Assembly (NCBI GenBank): GCA_027625915.1
Contig: JANTQA010000032.1
Location: 10,416,001-10,480,000, forward strand
Reading direction: 5' to 3'
Source: Anaeramoeba flamelloides
Lineage: Eukaryota > Metamonada > Anaeramoebidae
Length of the DNA stretch: 64,000 nucleotides
Shown here: piece after piece, positions 46,086 to 63,402 of the stretch
How the letters are laid out: each line of letters opens with the position of its first letter
Position numbering within the stretch: position 1 is the stretch's first letter
Notes under the pieces: generated by a model
The model's input: the letters and a program-made list of their open reading frames with translations, nothing else
Told to the model about the DNA's origin: nothing
Databases searched by the model: none
Position numbers and translations under genes: made by a program

Positions 46086-46458
46086 TGATTTCTGAAATTT
46101 TCATGTTTTTTAGATAAAATTGTGATTTTTTCATTAACTGTGATACTTTTCTGGTATTTTCACAAGGTTTAGGAAACTTGATGATATATCCAACATTTGT
46201 TTTATCCAACAATCAATCACATTTTATTACCCATTGGGGTTGTTTGGGTTTGTTTGTAATTTGAAAATAGTATTTTTAATTTTCTCTTGACATTTCTATT
46301 CCAAATCACTTCCTTTCTTTTTTAAATACAAAAGAAGGCAACCAAAGACTTCAAAACTATTGTCAGGTTTCCTGAACCTTGTAGAAATACCAGAAAAGTA
46401 TCACAGTTAATGAAAAAATCACAATTTTATCTAAAAAACATGAAAATTTCAGAAATCA
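46086..46458. mobile_element. near-perfect foldback/MITE upstream of AMPK
   Basis: The arms of about 98 bp (46086-46185 and 46360-46458) are nearly identical. Both read TGATTTCTGAAATTTTCATG at the end and TTAACTGTGATACTTTTCTG inward, with only a few differences near the inner edge. No coding frame and no obvious target duplication. The high arm identity suggests a young insertion or one kept by gene conversion. Confidence 0.75.
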
Positions 46459-46884
46459 GCAACTCACAGCTCGATTAAAATTTTGCTTTTTTCATTTAAT
46501 AATTTCTAATTAAGTTCAGCTTGGTAAATAATAAATAGAGATACAAAATACTCAAGAATTGAAATCGAAGATATAAATTTAAACCTCTCTAACTTACTGC
46601 TACCTCCAAATGTTGAAACCTGAACAATTTGATAGTGGTACAAAACAGTCAATATTTCCCAACTTTTTATCAGCCAAATATTCTTTTTTCTTTTACAAAA
46701 TTTCTTTATAATTTCTCAATTGCTTTGAACAATTCTTTGAAATATCTTGAACATTAAAATGAAAATAATTGTTAAAAAGTTCATTAGTGAACAGTTAGAC
46801 ATTAATTTGTCAATACATTAAACCCTTAAATTTTTAAAATCATTTTTTTCAAATTGGTTTTCACTCTGATTTAACAAAAAATTA

Positions 46885-51512
<4,628 letters not shown>

Positions 51513-53295
51513 CTTTTTTTATTTTTTTTATTAATCTTTAACTTTATTTAATTATTACTATTTTTAATTATTTATTACTTTGTTCTCAGAACACCTTCAA
51601 CTTTTATAATACTATATTTATATATAAATAAAGATTCTTTTATTTGGGATATAAAAATAAATTCATTCGTAAATTTGTATAATATAAGATTGCATTACAA
51701 TTATTTTTTCAATTTTTTTTTCAAAAAAAAATGATAATTAAAATTGACGATTTTAATTAAGAAAAAATTCATCTAACTCAAAAATTAATTTTTGGATTTG
51801 CTTTATATCTATTCCTTATCACTTATTTTTCTTTAAAAAGAAATACACAGAAAATAATTTGATTAACATTTTTAACCATACAAACTTTTTTTATCATTTT
51901 TAATTATGATCAAAAAATCAAATATAATAAAATTTATTTATTATTCAATTTTAAGATATATCTGAATAAATCAATATTATTTTTTAAAACAAATTTATTT
52001 GAGAAATTTTACCATATCCAATATTAATATTTGTTCTTCGCTCAATCAATATTATTTTAATATTGTTTTCCGTTTTTTCCCGTCCGGATTTTCTTTATTT
52101 TGACAAGAAGGGTTACTAAGTAAAAAGAACAAGTATTTACTGGTTAATACTGTGACACTGAAACACAAAAGCACAGAAACTTGAAAATAAAAAAAAAAAA
52201 GACTAGGTAACAATTATCAAATGTTTAAAGCAAATCAGATCAAAAAATAAAAAAGAAATTTGAACAATTAACCAATAATCCCAAATGAACATTCATGATC
52301 AATTATCAAATTAAATTATATTACCCAAAAGTTTTTTGGCTCTAATTTTTGATGTTCTAATTTAAAGATAATATTGGTTTTATTTTTTTTTTTGGTTTTC
52401 TATCAATTGTTTGTTATAAACCCTTTTTCAATCTTTTTTTTTTTTTTTTTGTAAAATTTTCTTTAGTCCAAATCTTTTCATGTCTATTTTTTTTTTATAT
52501 ATTTTATTAAATTATGAATCCTTTTTAATGAAAAGATATCTTTTGTTTATATAATATTTATTTTGTATATTTTTTCAAAATATTATTCTTTTTATTATTT
52601 AAAAATTTTTATTTCAGGTTTTTTACGAATTTCCTTGTAAAAAACTATATTTTGTTTTTTGAAATTTCTAATATACAATTATCAAAACAAGTTACAAATT
52701 CTTAACTAATTTTTCTTTTTCTAATTACGATACTCAAAAAAGAAAATATCATTATTTGAATAAATATTAAAAGTTCATTCTAGAAAATTTAAAATTCTAT
52801 TTTTTGTTTAATAAAATGTTTCTGTTTTTTAAAATTTTTAATTTTTGTTTATTATTATTATTATATTTGATGAAAAAATAAGTTTAAACAATGAATCCAA
52901 CTCCACATTTATATTATCTGATTCTTATATCCATACACCTATATAATCCACTAAGAAATCATCTTTTTTTTTTCTTGATTAATTTGTTTTTCTTTTGCAA
53001 TTATCAATTTTAAAAAAATTCGAAAAAAAAAAAAAAAAAAAAAATTTAAAATTAATTAAAAATATAATTTATAACAAAAATATTAATATTAATAATAATT
53101 TTACTCATTTTAAATGTAAATATTAAACGAATTTATTTGTAAATATTATTATAAAAATAAATTCAAATTTAATTGAAAAAATTATTATTATTATTATTAG
53201 AGAAATAAATCAAGAAATGAACATCATATAAATATAAAAAAAAAATATATAGAAAAAAAAGCAATTCTTTTGGTGTAATTTAAATTAAATTAACT
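51513..53295. other. convergent intergenic region with repeat G
   Basis: It lies between the 3' ends of AMPK (+) and the CK1-like gene (-). Besides repeat G copy 1 I see only AT-rich sequence with poly-T and poly-A runs, including TTA microsatellite at 53183-53200. Confidence 0.65.
52090..52560 (+). repeat. interspersed repeat G, copy 1
   Basis: Collinear and in the same orientation as 62270-62660: ACTGAAACACAAAAGCA, AATCAGATCAAAAA, ACAATAATCCCAAA-type sequence and TTCATGATCAATTAT are shared in order. Confidence 0.65.
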
Positions 53296-56200
53296 TTAAT
53301 CTTTTTGAAATTTTTCTTGAATTAAAATGATCAATTTATTCAGATCATCACATAAAGAATCTAATTTTTTGGAAGATAAATTTTTGGATTTTAAAGGAAC
53401 AAGTTTCAAAAAAAGCTTTTGAATTTTTTCATCTTCTTTCACTTCTTTTGAATGGGAAACTTGCTCAATTAAAGAGAATTTTTCTTGGACCATTTTTTTT
53501 TTTTTTATTGTTCTTTCATTTAAATAATTTTTATATTCAAATTTTTTATTTTTTTTATTTTTTATTTTAATTTTGCCATTACTGTCAATTTCCCAACCGC
53601 TCTCATATGCTGTTTTTTTTTCGTTGAGCAAATATAATAAATTATTTAAATCATTATCAAGTAAAATTAGCGAATAAAAGCTTAGACTTCTATTTAATTC
53701 CATTTTAATATAGGTTGATAGCTCTTCGATTTTTTCATCATTAAAATTTGGATTATTTTTCAAAATTTCATCTATTTCTCTAATACTTTGATAGATTTCT
53801 CTTCGTTTTAAAGAATAAATTTCTCCCAGGCGTAATAAATGGCGAGAGTGTTGCTCTTTCTCAGTTTCAGTAACCTCTGGTAATTCCTGTTGCTTTAACA
53901 ATATGTGCTCAATTTTGAGTTTTAATTTTTTATCTTCTTTTTTCTGATAAAATTGGATTCTCTCTTCAAATTCATTAATTTTTTTAATAAGTTGTTCTTT
54001 AATTTCCTTTTCACTTTGGATTTCGTTTTCGGATTCAGAATCGGATTCAGAATCTTCAATTAATACAATACCTTTGATTTTTTTTTTTTTTTTTTTTTGT
54101 TTTTTGTTATTGTTTGAGTTGATGTTTTCTCCCTTATTTTTATTATTATTTCCCTTGTTTTTGTTTGTTATTGGTATGAAGATATTTGTTTGCAGTATCC
54201 CACGTTGATCCTTTTCCCGAAATAAATCGTTTTCTGATTCCTTTTCATGAAAGGATTCTCGATCGGTTGAATTTCTTCTTTTAATTCGGGATTCCTCATC
54301 ATGTTTAATTTTCCAGTCATACTCATAATCATAAAGATAATTTTTTGATAGGAAAAGTTTTCGAAATTTATATCTTAGCAAGCCATAATTTGGCTGATCT
54401 TCATAACTTAAGTTTTTACAATAATCTAGATATTGTTGGAATTCAACTAATATATTTGTATGCGTGCATTGATTAATATAAAATACAAAAATTTACATAA
54501 TAATTATGATTAATATTGTATTTTAGAGTAAGATGATCAGAAATAAATATAAAAGAAATATTTATTTAGCAAGAATTGAAAATAAGTATTATAACAAAAG
54601 AAAATAAATCTAAAATAACGAGAAAAATAAACTTGTAAAAATTACAAAATAAAATAAAGAATTAAGAAACAAACTTGGAATCCCATCACATAGTACCCTT
54701 AGTGGAGTGACAACCTTTTTATCGCAAATTTTTTCATTTCTTTCTTTATTATTCGATGCAATCATGCCTTGCCAAGGTAGCCTGCCTCTTAAAAAATAAA
54801 TTAACATATATCCTAAGCTTTCCAAATCATCCCTTCTCGATTGTTCGATTCCCAAATGGGTATTGATTGAAGAGTATCTAACTGTTCCAACCAAATCCCT
54901 TTTATTTCGATATCTGTTTGATTTATGTGTCCAAAAGTCCCTGTACAATTTGGATAATCCAAAATCGATAATGAATATTTGGTTTTTTTGATTCTCTCTT
55001 CCAATAACAAAATTTTCGGGTTTGATGTCTCGGTAAACAAATGACTTTGAATGCACTTGCTCTAATCTACATAAAATTTGATCTGCAATCATCAAGACAG
55101 TTTTTAAACTAAATTTTCGATCGCAGTATTTGAATAGTGATTCTAAATTTGGGCCCAAGAGATCCATAATTAAAAAATGCCTATAATTCTCTTGTCCAAA
55201 ACTATAGACATTTGGAAACCCACAGTGCCCTTTTGATATTTGATATAGTTTATATTCGTATTCTAATTGCCCTTCTTGTGACTCAGTTTCCTTTTTATTT
55301 TTTATTTTTTATTTTTTTTTTTTATTATTATTATTTTTATTTTTATTTTTATTTTTATTTTTATTATTATTATTATTATTTTTATTTTTATTTTTTATTG
55401 GTTGTGTAAAATAGAAAAAAGAAATTGGCAAATGATTAGTTTGTTGATTAAAAAAATGATTCTTGAAAATTTTGACAAAAAAAAAAAAGAAAAAGAAGGT
55501 TTTCGATCAAGGATTTCACAAGCCAATCTGTTAGGCCAAAGTACTCGACAAAAAACTTAATAATTTATCATAAATAATGAAATTGATCATTAATTCAAGA
55601 TTTTTTTGAGAGTAAAATTGTTGGGGTTGAGTAATGTATGAAAAAAAGTACAAGATTGTTGAATTTAACGTAAATTTCTGGTAGAAAAGCAAAAACTAAG
55701 CAAAGCAATTTTAAAAAGTGTGAACGAAAATAATTTTTTAAACAAGCCCCAAAAATAGATCTATGGGAGTTTTTTGGCCATTTTATAAATGTTTTTGAAA
55801 ACTTTTTTATTATATTGTTTTCAACATTTTTTCAAAAATGAACTTTTTTTTTCAAAAAAAAGTTCTTTAAGGAATTATTTATTGTTGAGAATTTTGTTGA
55901 GTTTTAGATGACAAAAAAAAAATGAATCAATCAAAAAAAAAATGAGTCAATCAAAAAAAATGAGTCAATCAAAAAAAAATGTGCCTGCTTTTTTACTTGT
56001 AAAATAGTAGGAAAAAATAACAATTTTCAAATATTTTTTTTATTTATTTTTTTCTTCATTTTAAAAACAAAAACCAAATCTAAAAAAATAGATTTATTAT
56101 TACAAGCAAAATAGAATTCAAAACAGCAAATCAAACTAAAATTTTAAACATCTTCAATTTTCCAAATTTGAAGTTTTTTATTGTAAATATTCGTAAAATT

Positions 56201-59166
56201 GGCTGTTTTTTGGAACTTATTGAAGTTCTGTTTTTTCTATTCATATGGAATTAGATTTAAGATTTAAACAAAAAGTATTATTTCGGTTTGGGTAATTTTA
56301 ATTTAAGATATATTTCTATTGATCAGTGAAAAATTAAGTAAAAAAAAAATATTTGAAAATTGTTATTTTTTACTACTGTCTTATAAGTAAAAAAGCAGGC
56401 ACATTTTTTTTTGATTGACTCATTTTTTTTTGATTGATTCATTTTTTTTGTCCATTCTTTTCCTATTTCTTGAAAAATAAATTGCAAAATGCTAATTTCT
56501 CTTTCAAAAAAATATTTAAAAGATATCGATAAATAATAAAACTTTATAATACAATAAATTGGTTATTCTTCCCATTTTGGCACTTTAACATTATGTTAAA
56601 TGTATCAAATGATCAATTTAGCAAAGGTTAAATGTATGTCCAAAAGTTTTATACTCACCTAGGGGAATATTTAACTGGAGTATAAGCTAATTTTGATGCG
56701 ATCAAAGTACATTTAATTTTTTTCTCTCTCCAAGTTTGTTTCATCAAGGATGGTAAAATAAAAAAAGAAAAGTTCCAATTGAATCTAAAAAAGTACAACA
56801 TATTGTGGTTAAATTTTGATCATTTTTTTTCAACTAAATAAAAATTTTGTTTTTTCTAAAAAGTAAAAAAACAATTTAATTTCAAAATTTACAAAAATCT
56901 AAGATTAGTTATGAAACAGATCTTTTAAAAGAGATGGAGAAAATAAATTAGTATTATTTACCAAAATAAAAGGAATAAATTTCATCACAAGAAGAACCTT
57001 AAAGAATTAAGAAAAAGTTCAACACAAAAAAAATACCTTAAAATTGATCAATGTTATTAAAAAATGATGATAAAGAATTCACACAAGAAGAAAATAATAA
57101 CAACAATAATAATTCGATCATGAATAATATTACCAAAATATCATTGAATGATTTGGATTTGTTAACATCAAAATTTTTCACTCGGTTAAAAGAGAGAGAT
57201 GGATGGATTCATAAATGGAAAAGTTATAAAGCATCATGCTATTGTTTATACATTTACTTTAAAAATAGAATTTGCCAAGAAAAATGAATTTCCAAAATTT
57301 CCTGTTTTAAGATTAATTGAATTTACAGGAACAAATAATGTTTTCAATAAAAAAATTAAGGAAATTAAGAAATGATCTTCATTTGAGAAAACATCATGAT
57401 GGATTCGAAAAACAAGAAGAAGAAATTATTAGTTCAAAATTTAAATTTAGAAGAACCAAAAGAGTTGTTGATTTTGACTTTTTGGTGTTTTTTGAATTGG
57501 ACAGCTTTAAGATGTGGCGAGTGTAACAAATTACTTAATAAACAAGTAGAATGAGGACAAGAAAAAAAATTTCCATAAAAAAATTAACAATAATTATAGC
57601 AATTGTAAAAAAGTGTATACTTTTTTTTTTTTTAGATTGTCATTTTTAAAAGTTTTTTTAAACTTTTCTATTAATATAAAGTGGGGTCTTTTTTTAAAAA
57701 ATAGTTCTTTTTTTCCCACTTCAACTCCCACCTCACATTTAAAGCTTGAGTCCTCACTTTATTAAAATAGAGAAAAATTCCAAAAAGTTTTAATTCTAAA
57801 AAAGTCTTCACTTTTTAAAAATAGTAAAATTTGATACAAGTTATAATAAAATTCCAAACTTTTTTACAATGGCTGTAATTGTTTTTTATTTTTTTATTTA
57901 ATTATTTAGGTTCTTGACAAATAACCCTCATTATTCTTCACTGTTTTCCCAGTAATCTCACATTATACGAAGCATTTTACAAAATAACATCGAAATCTCA
58001 CTCTTTATGCTTGCTATGAGATTTCTATTATTATTTTCAATCGCTATGAGATTTCGAGAGTTATTTGTCAATTAACAGTAATGTTAAAAAACATTTTTTC
58101 TTTTCAAGGGGAATTTATCACAAGTAGTTAATAATTAAAAAAAAAGAAACTAAAGCAAAAAAAAAAGATTGCAAATTTTCAAAATACTTCATTTTATCAA
58201 GAAAATGGTGTTTTGGCAAATCTCGTTATTTGTCAATAAATAAATGAAAAAATCTGAATTACAATTCAAGGTCGTCGGAAAAGCTGAAGATCTTCACAAG
58301 TTTATGAAAAATGATAATATTTTTACGTGATACAACTGCTTTAAAAAAGTGCATACCCGAAGTTTTATAAGTCGTATCCAAACTGTACAATTCGCTCTTT
58401 TAAGCCGTTTGGTTAACGCTTGATAAAATTTTAATTCTGCACTTTTTGAAAGCAGCTGTAACTCTTTTGAAAAAGTACGAATAAAAGGTTTTTAAAAGCT
58501 GTTACTCAAACTGCTTAAAGGAGTAAATCAAGCACTTTGTGCAATACTTGATTGTATTTTGCGAACACACTTTTTGAAAACATCAATAATTATATTCTTC
58601 CGTATTTAACTTTAGAGTCCAAATGAAAATTTTTGTAATTGGAAAGCCTTGTGACAAGTAAAGGTGGACAAATATTCCAAAGAGAAATGAGGTTGTTCAC
58701 TACAGAGAAAAAAGTTCGAATTGATCAAACAAATCTTGGGAATTTAATTCTAAAAAAAAGATCTCATTCAAGCCACATTATTGTTTTTTGTTCTGTTTTT
58801 TTTTATTTTTGACAAAAGATTTTTATTTCAGTTTTCACTAGAAAAAATGAAAGAAAGATCGTACTTATGAGAAATGCTCTGGGATTACAAAAAAAAACTT
58901 TTTGTTTTTGTTTTGATTTGAAAAAAAAAAAAAAATTTTCGATCGTTTTTTTTTAAAAAAAACGTACTTACAAATTTTACTGCAAAAATTTCATTGTCTG
59001 AAACACGGCAACAAAGATGAATTTTTCCAAATGATCCACGACCAATTTTTTTTTGGATTTGGTATTTTCCATTCAGCAAGAGGCTCTCTTGGGGGATTTG
59101 ATTTGAATTTTCTGATTCTGATTCACTGTTTTCTGGAAAAAATAGTTTGTTTTTTTTGTTCCCCAT
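53296..59166 (-). CDS. casein kinase 1-like protein kinase with long tail
   Basis: Three exons on the minus strand (59166-58972, 55290-54675, 54446-53296) join in frame to 653 residues. Exon 1 gives GRGSFGKIH and the ATP-binding Lys64 (FAVKF). Exon 2 begins ETESQEGQLEYEYKLY, matching the CK1 segment HPQLxYExKLY, and continues with DLLGPNLESLF, YRDIKPEN (Asp153; CK1 usually has HRD), DFGLSKLYRD (Asp174) and LCDGIPS. Exon 3 supplies the CK1 C-lobe end (EFQQYLDYC, DYEYDW). CK1 enzymes phosphorylate acidic or primed Ser/Thr in signalling, trafficking and clock pathways. The last 320 or so residues are charged and partly coiled-coil (SDSESENE, Lys/Glu-rich) and look unique. The protein starts MGNKKNK, so N-myristoylation is possible but residue 6 is not the preferred Ser/Thr. 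Intron 2 is 228 bp. Intron 1 is 3681 bp. Confidence 0.88.
55910..56452. mobile_element. foldback element with tandem 17-bp units in its arms
   Basis: The left arm (55910-56045) and right arm (56335-56452) are near-identical inverted repeats. Each ends in GACAAAAAAA, then carries two or three direct copies of ATGAGTCAATCAAAAAA, then GTGCCTGCTTTTTTACTT and ATAACAATTTTCAAATATTT. No coding frame. The direct repeats inside the inverted ends are typical of foldback-type DNA transposons. Confidence 0.8.
57051..57554 (+). pseudogene. coding candidate nested in the CK1 intron, frame-broken
   Basis: Balanced, protein-like sequence is spread over three frames. First, 57051-57286 (Asn-rich start, then SLNDLDLLTSKFFTRLKERD). 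Second, a stretch from about 57200 to 57385 reading KHHAIVYTLKIEFAKK and FPVLRLIEFTG. Third, 57396-57554 reading EEPKELLILTFWCFLNWTA and RCGECNKLLNKQVE. There are no GT-AG sites of usual length between the parts, so it is a decayed gene, a gene with very short introns, or one carrying assembly indels. The closing Trp-rich helix plus CxxC recalls the end of Mediator subunit 27, but this is weak. Confidence 0.35.
57914..58072. mobile_element. TTGACAAATAAC-ended small palindromic element
   Basis: The left end is TTGACAAATAAC and the right end is GTTATTTGTCAA, with a direct pair of GCTATGAGATTTC inside. A third GTTATTTGTCAA at 58225-58236 suggests a second partial copy. Non-coding. Confidence 0.5.
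58350..58545. repeat. imperfect palindrome, slightly richer in GC
   Basis: The left arm holds CTCTTTTAAGCCGTTTGG. The reverse complement of the right arm holds CTCCTTTAAGCAGTTTGA. A GCACTTTTTGAAAG centre lies between them. Probably another MITE-like element inside the CK1 intron. Confidence 0.45.
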
Positions 59167-62100
59167 GAATCTCCAAAAGTCAAGAACAGTTAATTTTATT
59201 CAACTACAGTTTTGTTTGAGAAATGAAAGTACTTTATGGATTGAATAGTTCGGAATCAAGAAAGAAAGAAAGAAAGAAAATTTGGGCCAAAATTACACAA
59301 TTAAAAAATGAAAGTTCAGTATTCTATTTTTGAAAAAACAAGTTAGGGGTATTGAGGAAACTTTTTATTATTAAAAGTTTGAATGTTTGTCAAATTTTTG
59401 AAGGAAAAATGTTGGAGAAAAGTGAATTTAAAATATTACCTTCCAACAGGGAGTTTCTCATTTTCAAAGTTTAAAATAGCCATATTTTGGTTTTCTGAGT
59501 CAAAGAATCATATTCAGGAATATTATAGCTTTATTTTTTTTTGCACAAGAGGATCTGTAAGTGGAAAGAATGAATTTCTTCATTTTCAAAGTTTTCTTGA
59601 AAAATTTGTGTTTTTTTCTGAAACGAAGATAATTTTAGCAATACCTACATCTGGTGGACAAAATGGTCTATAAGTTTGGTGTGTTTAATAAAATTTTGTT
59701 ATCTGTTAAAACGAAAGGATGTTATTTGCTGAAGAAATGTCAAAGCGTAATCTTTAAAAATTTTTTTCAAAACCAAAAAAACCAAACATCTCCTATGGTT
59801 AATTAAATCGAATTAATTACAATTTGAAAAATCAAACACCCTGAAGAATTTCCTTTTTCTTGGAAACGCAATTGAAAAGTATCATTGTTCAGAGATACTG
59901 TTATTTTCCAATTAATAAATGAAAATTTTTATTTCAATTTCCAAAATGAATATTAATTATAACTGTTACAATCAAATTAACAAAATAAAAATTTTGTCTT
60001 AGAGTTATCTCACCAAGTTTAATTTGTTGTAGAAAAATATCCTTTCTAAAAGATATTGTAAAGATCTTTGGAGTTTTCAACTTATATATTGGAAAAATAT
60101 TTTGGAAAGTGAACTAAAAATTTGTATTTTTTAATTGAAAAATAATAGTAAAAAACACACATTTATTTTTCAAGAGTTGAATTTCTTTGTATAACATTCT
60201 GTATTCTAGATTTTTCGATTTTTTCCATTGAATGTGTGTACTTTCGTTTTTCAGGAGTTAAAAGAATGATACATAATTATTGGTTTCACTTTTGTCTTTG
60301 AAATCCTCGAAAGATATCATTATCTTTTCTGTTGATATCGAAAATTTGATAATTTTCTTTTTATTTCACAAATTAAAAAAAAAAAAAAAAAAAACTATTT
60401 GCTCTTGTTATTTCTTCAGCACTCGAAGAGAGACTACATAATTATTTAAAAATAATTATTATTCAATGAAATACACAGCAATATAGAAAATATTAAAATG
60501 AGAAGGAGAAAATATTATTTCAAACTTTGAATTTAAATTAATACAATCAATATTCTTACTTTGTAAACAGTTATTATCCATAGCCACCCCTTGTTTTTCT
60601 CAGGTGACCGATTTATTTCATTTTTTTCTTTTAATAGTGGATATTCGTAATTTTTCTTGAAAATAATTTTTTGATTGTTGGAGGTTAGTCAAAAATCAAA
60701 AAAAAAACAAGATTTTTTCATTTTTTTACCTTGATAGCACATAAACCCTAGTATTATAGGAAAAAAATCACACTAATACAAAATTGGTATGAAATATTTT
60801 ATGAGGTGGTAGTGATAAAAATGATTACAATGTGGAACCTCTCTAAATTAAGAATAATTAATCATTTTGTAAAGGTTGTAAAATAATAAAATAACTATAA
60901 TAATAGAAGTGCTGGATATTTGTACACTTAATTTTGGATAGTGACATAAATGCAATTAGTCGTATAATCTAGTTATCCCGATATAAAAAAAAAATAATTT
61001 TTCAATTATTTTAAATAATAATATATTCCTTGTATTATTAATATAAAAGTTTCAATAGTTATAATAACTCTAGTGGATGAAATAACTATATTCCTAACCC
61101 TTTTAAAATTTTTCGAAATGAAAACTTTGATTTTAAGGAAAATTGAAGTTATAAAACAGAAAACCTAAAATTGTAATAAAAAATTAAATTTTTGTTGTTT
61201 TATAAGCCATTTATTCCTTTTTATTTTGCCCTATAAAGATTTTTTGAATTTTTTTATTTCAAGTTTAGAAATAATTAAAAAAAATAAAATAATTTTCTTT
61301 TAAATTTATTCCGGGAAAATATGATTATTTGAAGAACTACCTTTTGAGAAGAAAATATCTAAATTGTTAAGAAGTAAATTAGATATATAGTTTTTAAGTC
61401 TAATAAAATTATACTAGCTGAGATAATTTGAGAAAAAAAAAAAGATAATTGCTTGATTTTTCTAAATTTTAGGCACATTTTAAATGGCGTTATATCACTA
61501 AAAATTCGTTTTAGTTTAAAAAAAAATCTTAAAATTATTTAATTTATGAAATTTCCAGTTAAAAATAATTCTAGTTTATTTTTCTTAATGATTAAATATA
61601 TTTATTTTTTTTTTCCAAATTTTCTGATAGTAAAAACGGTTTGTTTTTCCAAAATATTAAATTTCCTTTTTTTTTTCTTTTAATTGATAACTATTTTGTT
61701 TTTCAAACAGTATTTTTAATTATGGACCAAATAGTAAATATTTTAATCAAAATGTCTAAATTTCGAGACAAAAATAATTAAAAAAAAAAAAGGAAAAATA
61801 TGAAAAAATATGGAAAATTTGGGTTTTGAGGATTTTTTTGACAAATAGTCTTCCATTGATTGGTTTATCACCAATAAAATTGGCCAGTGAATCTTGTTCA
61901 TCAATACTGTAATTAAATTTTCATCCTTCAGCGTTATACAATATCAATAGATACAAACATGAGACAAGTCCAATAATCAATAACTCACAAAAAAATTTTT
62001 TTAACCAATCATTCAAATAATTAGATATTATTAGTAGGTTATTTTTTTTACTAGTTAAAACTACAATTAAGTTTTAGAATAGGCGATTTATATAATAAAA

Positions 62101-63402
62101 TCACATTTTTTATAAAAATGGCAATGATTAATAATATAGTGATATTAATATAATTCATAGACCCAAATAAAATCTCAATAAGGTTTTAAAAAATATGATA
62201 ATTGCCAAAATGTTGTAATAAAAAATTCAATCAAGATATAATTGCTTTTGACTTTTCGGACAATTCAACTATATTCGGGATTTATATCCATATTTTCTTG
62301 ACTGGATTTACTTTTTATTGGGGAGAAGGGTGAAAAAGGAATAAATCAAGTAACTTACTTACTAATACTAAGATACTGAAACACAAAAGCATGGGTAACT
62401 TGAAATAAAAAACAAAAATGTAAGGTGAAATATTTCAATGGTAAAAATTAATCAGATCAAAAATAAAAAATATATTACAACAATTAAACAATAATCCCAA
62501 AGAAACTTTCATGATCAATTATTGAATATAATTAAATTAACCATAAGAATTGAGGTAGTGATTTTGGGAGCCCTTAATAATAGAAATCTTTTTTATTTTT
62601 TTTATTTTATAATTATTATCAATTTTCCTATTAATCCCTTTTTAAATTTTCTATTTTTTTCTTTTTCTTTTTCTTTTTCTTTTTTCTTTTTTTTTTTTTT
62701 TTCTTTCTTTATTATAAATTTTTTCCCTTGGTTTATTTGTTTTTACTTTTTTATCCCAAAGACAATTTTTTTCTCTTCTTCTAATCAATAATTGTGAAAA
62801 CTTTGAATTTACATTCAGAAATTTAAGTAAAAAAAATATCTTGAGTGTAATTTACACATCTTCAATAATAATAATAATAATCACAAAAGTACTTTTTTGT
62901 TTCTTCAAAAAATACATTTTTTAATAATTCTGGTTTTATAAATCAATAAATTTATAAATATTTTATTTTTCAATGTATAGAGTTGAGAATGGATTTTGTT
63001 TGCTTTAATATACCATTATTTCAATTATCCTATTACTAATTTCCAAATTAAAAATAAGAAAAATCTCATTTAGATTATAAAAAAAAAATATCAAGAAGAA
63101 TTATAGAAAAATAACTCTACAATTAAAAGTTTTCCGAACAATTTGAAATTGTTTTTTTTTTTTAATTATTTCTTATTCTTTAAATGTTTTTATCAATCAT
63201 AACGGGTAAAACATAAAATATATTGAAAAAATATTTAAATAATTAATTTTGTAAATAGAGGTGATGAGAAATTATTTTTAAAAAATAATAATACTAATCT
63301 CAAAAAAAAGATAAATTTTTGAGGAAAAAATATTTTTTCCAAAAATATTCTGATGTATCTAAATATATATATATATCTAATTTATTAATCAAAGAGCAAA
63401 AA
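59167..63402. other. gene-free region upstream of CK1 and downstream of ferroportin
   Basis: AT-rich with an AAAG microsatellite (59262-59280) and one copy of repeat G. The 96-codon frame at 59383-59673 has mixed composition but no recognisable motif and no related copy, so I do not call it. Nothing else is supported. Confidence 0.6.
62270..62660 (+). repeat. interspersed repeat G, copy 2
   Basis: Aligned with 52090-52560. A TTTTTC microsatellite follows (62640-62710). Like copy 1 it lies just beyond the 3' end of a minus-strand gene. Confidence 0.6.

Larger units (their letters stand above)
43280..46884. other. gene-free region between SNU13 and AMPK (divergent)
   Basis: This is the shared upstream region of two divergent genes. 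It holds the third hairpin composite (43950-44520) and a near-perfect foldback element (46086-46458) that ends 426 bp before the AMPK start codon. No supported gene is present. Confidence 0.65.
55291..58971 (-). other. giant intron 1 of the CK1-like gene (3681 bp)
   Basis: Donor GTAAGT after AVKF and acceptor AAAAAG before ETESQEG, both phase 0. It contains a TTATTATTTTTATTTT microsatellite next to the acceptor (55296-55396), a large foldback element, an opposite-strand coding candidate (57051-57554) and two smaller palindromic elements. Confidence 0.8.

Noticed and set aside
59383-59673. 96-codon plus-strand frame
   Set aside because: Mixed composition but no motif, no copy elsewhere in the window and no splice partner. 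Insufficient support.
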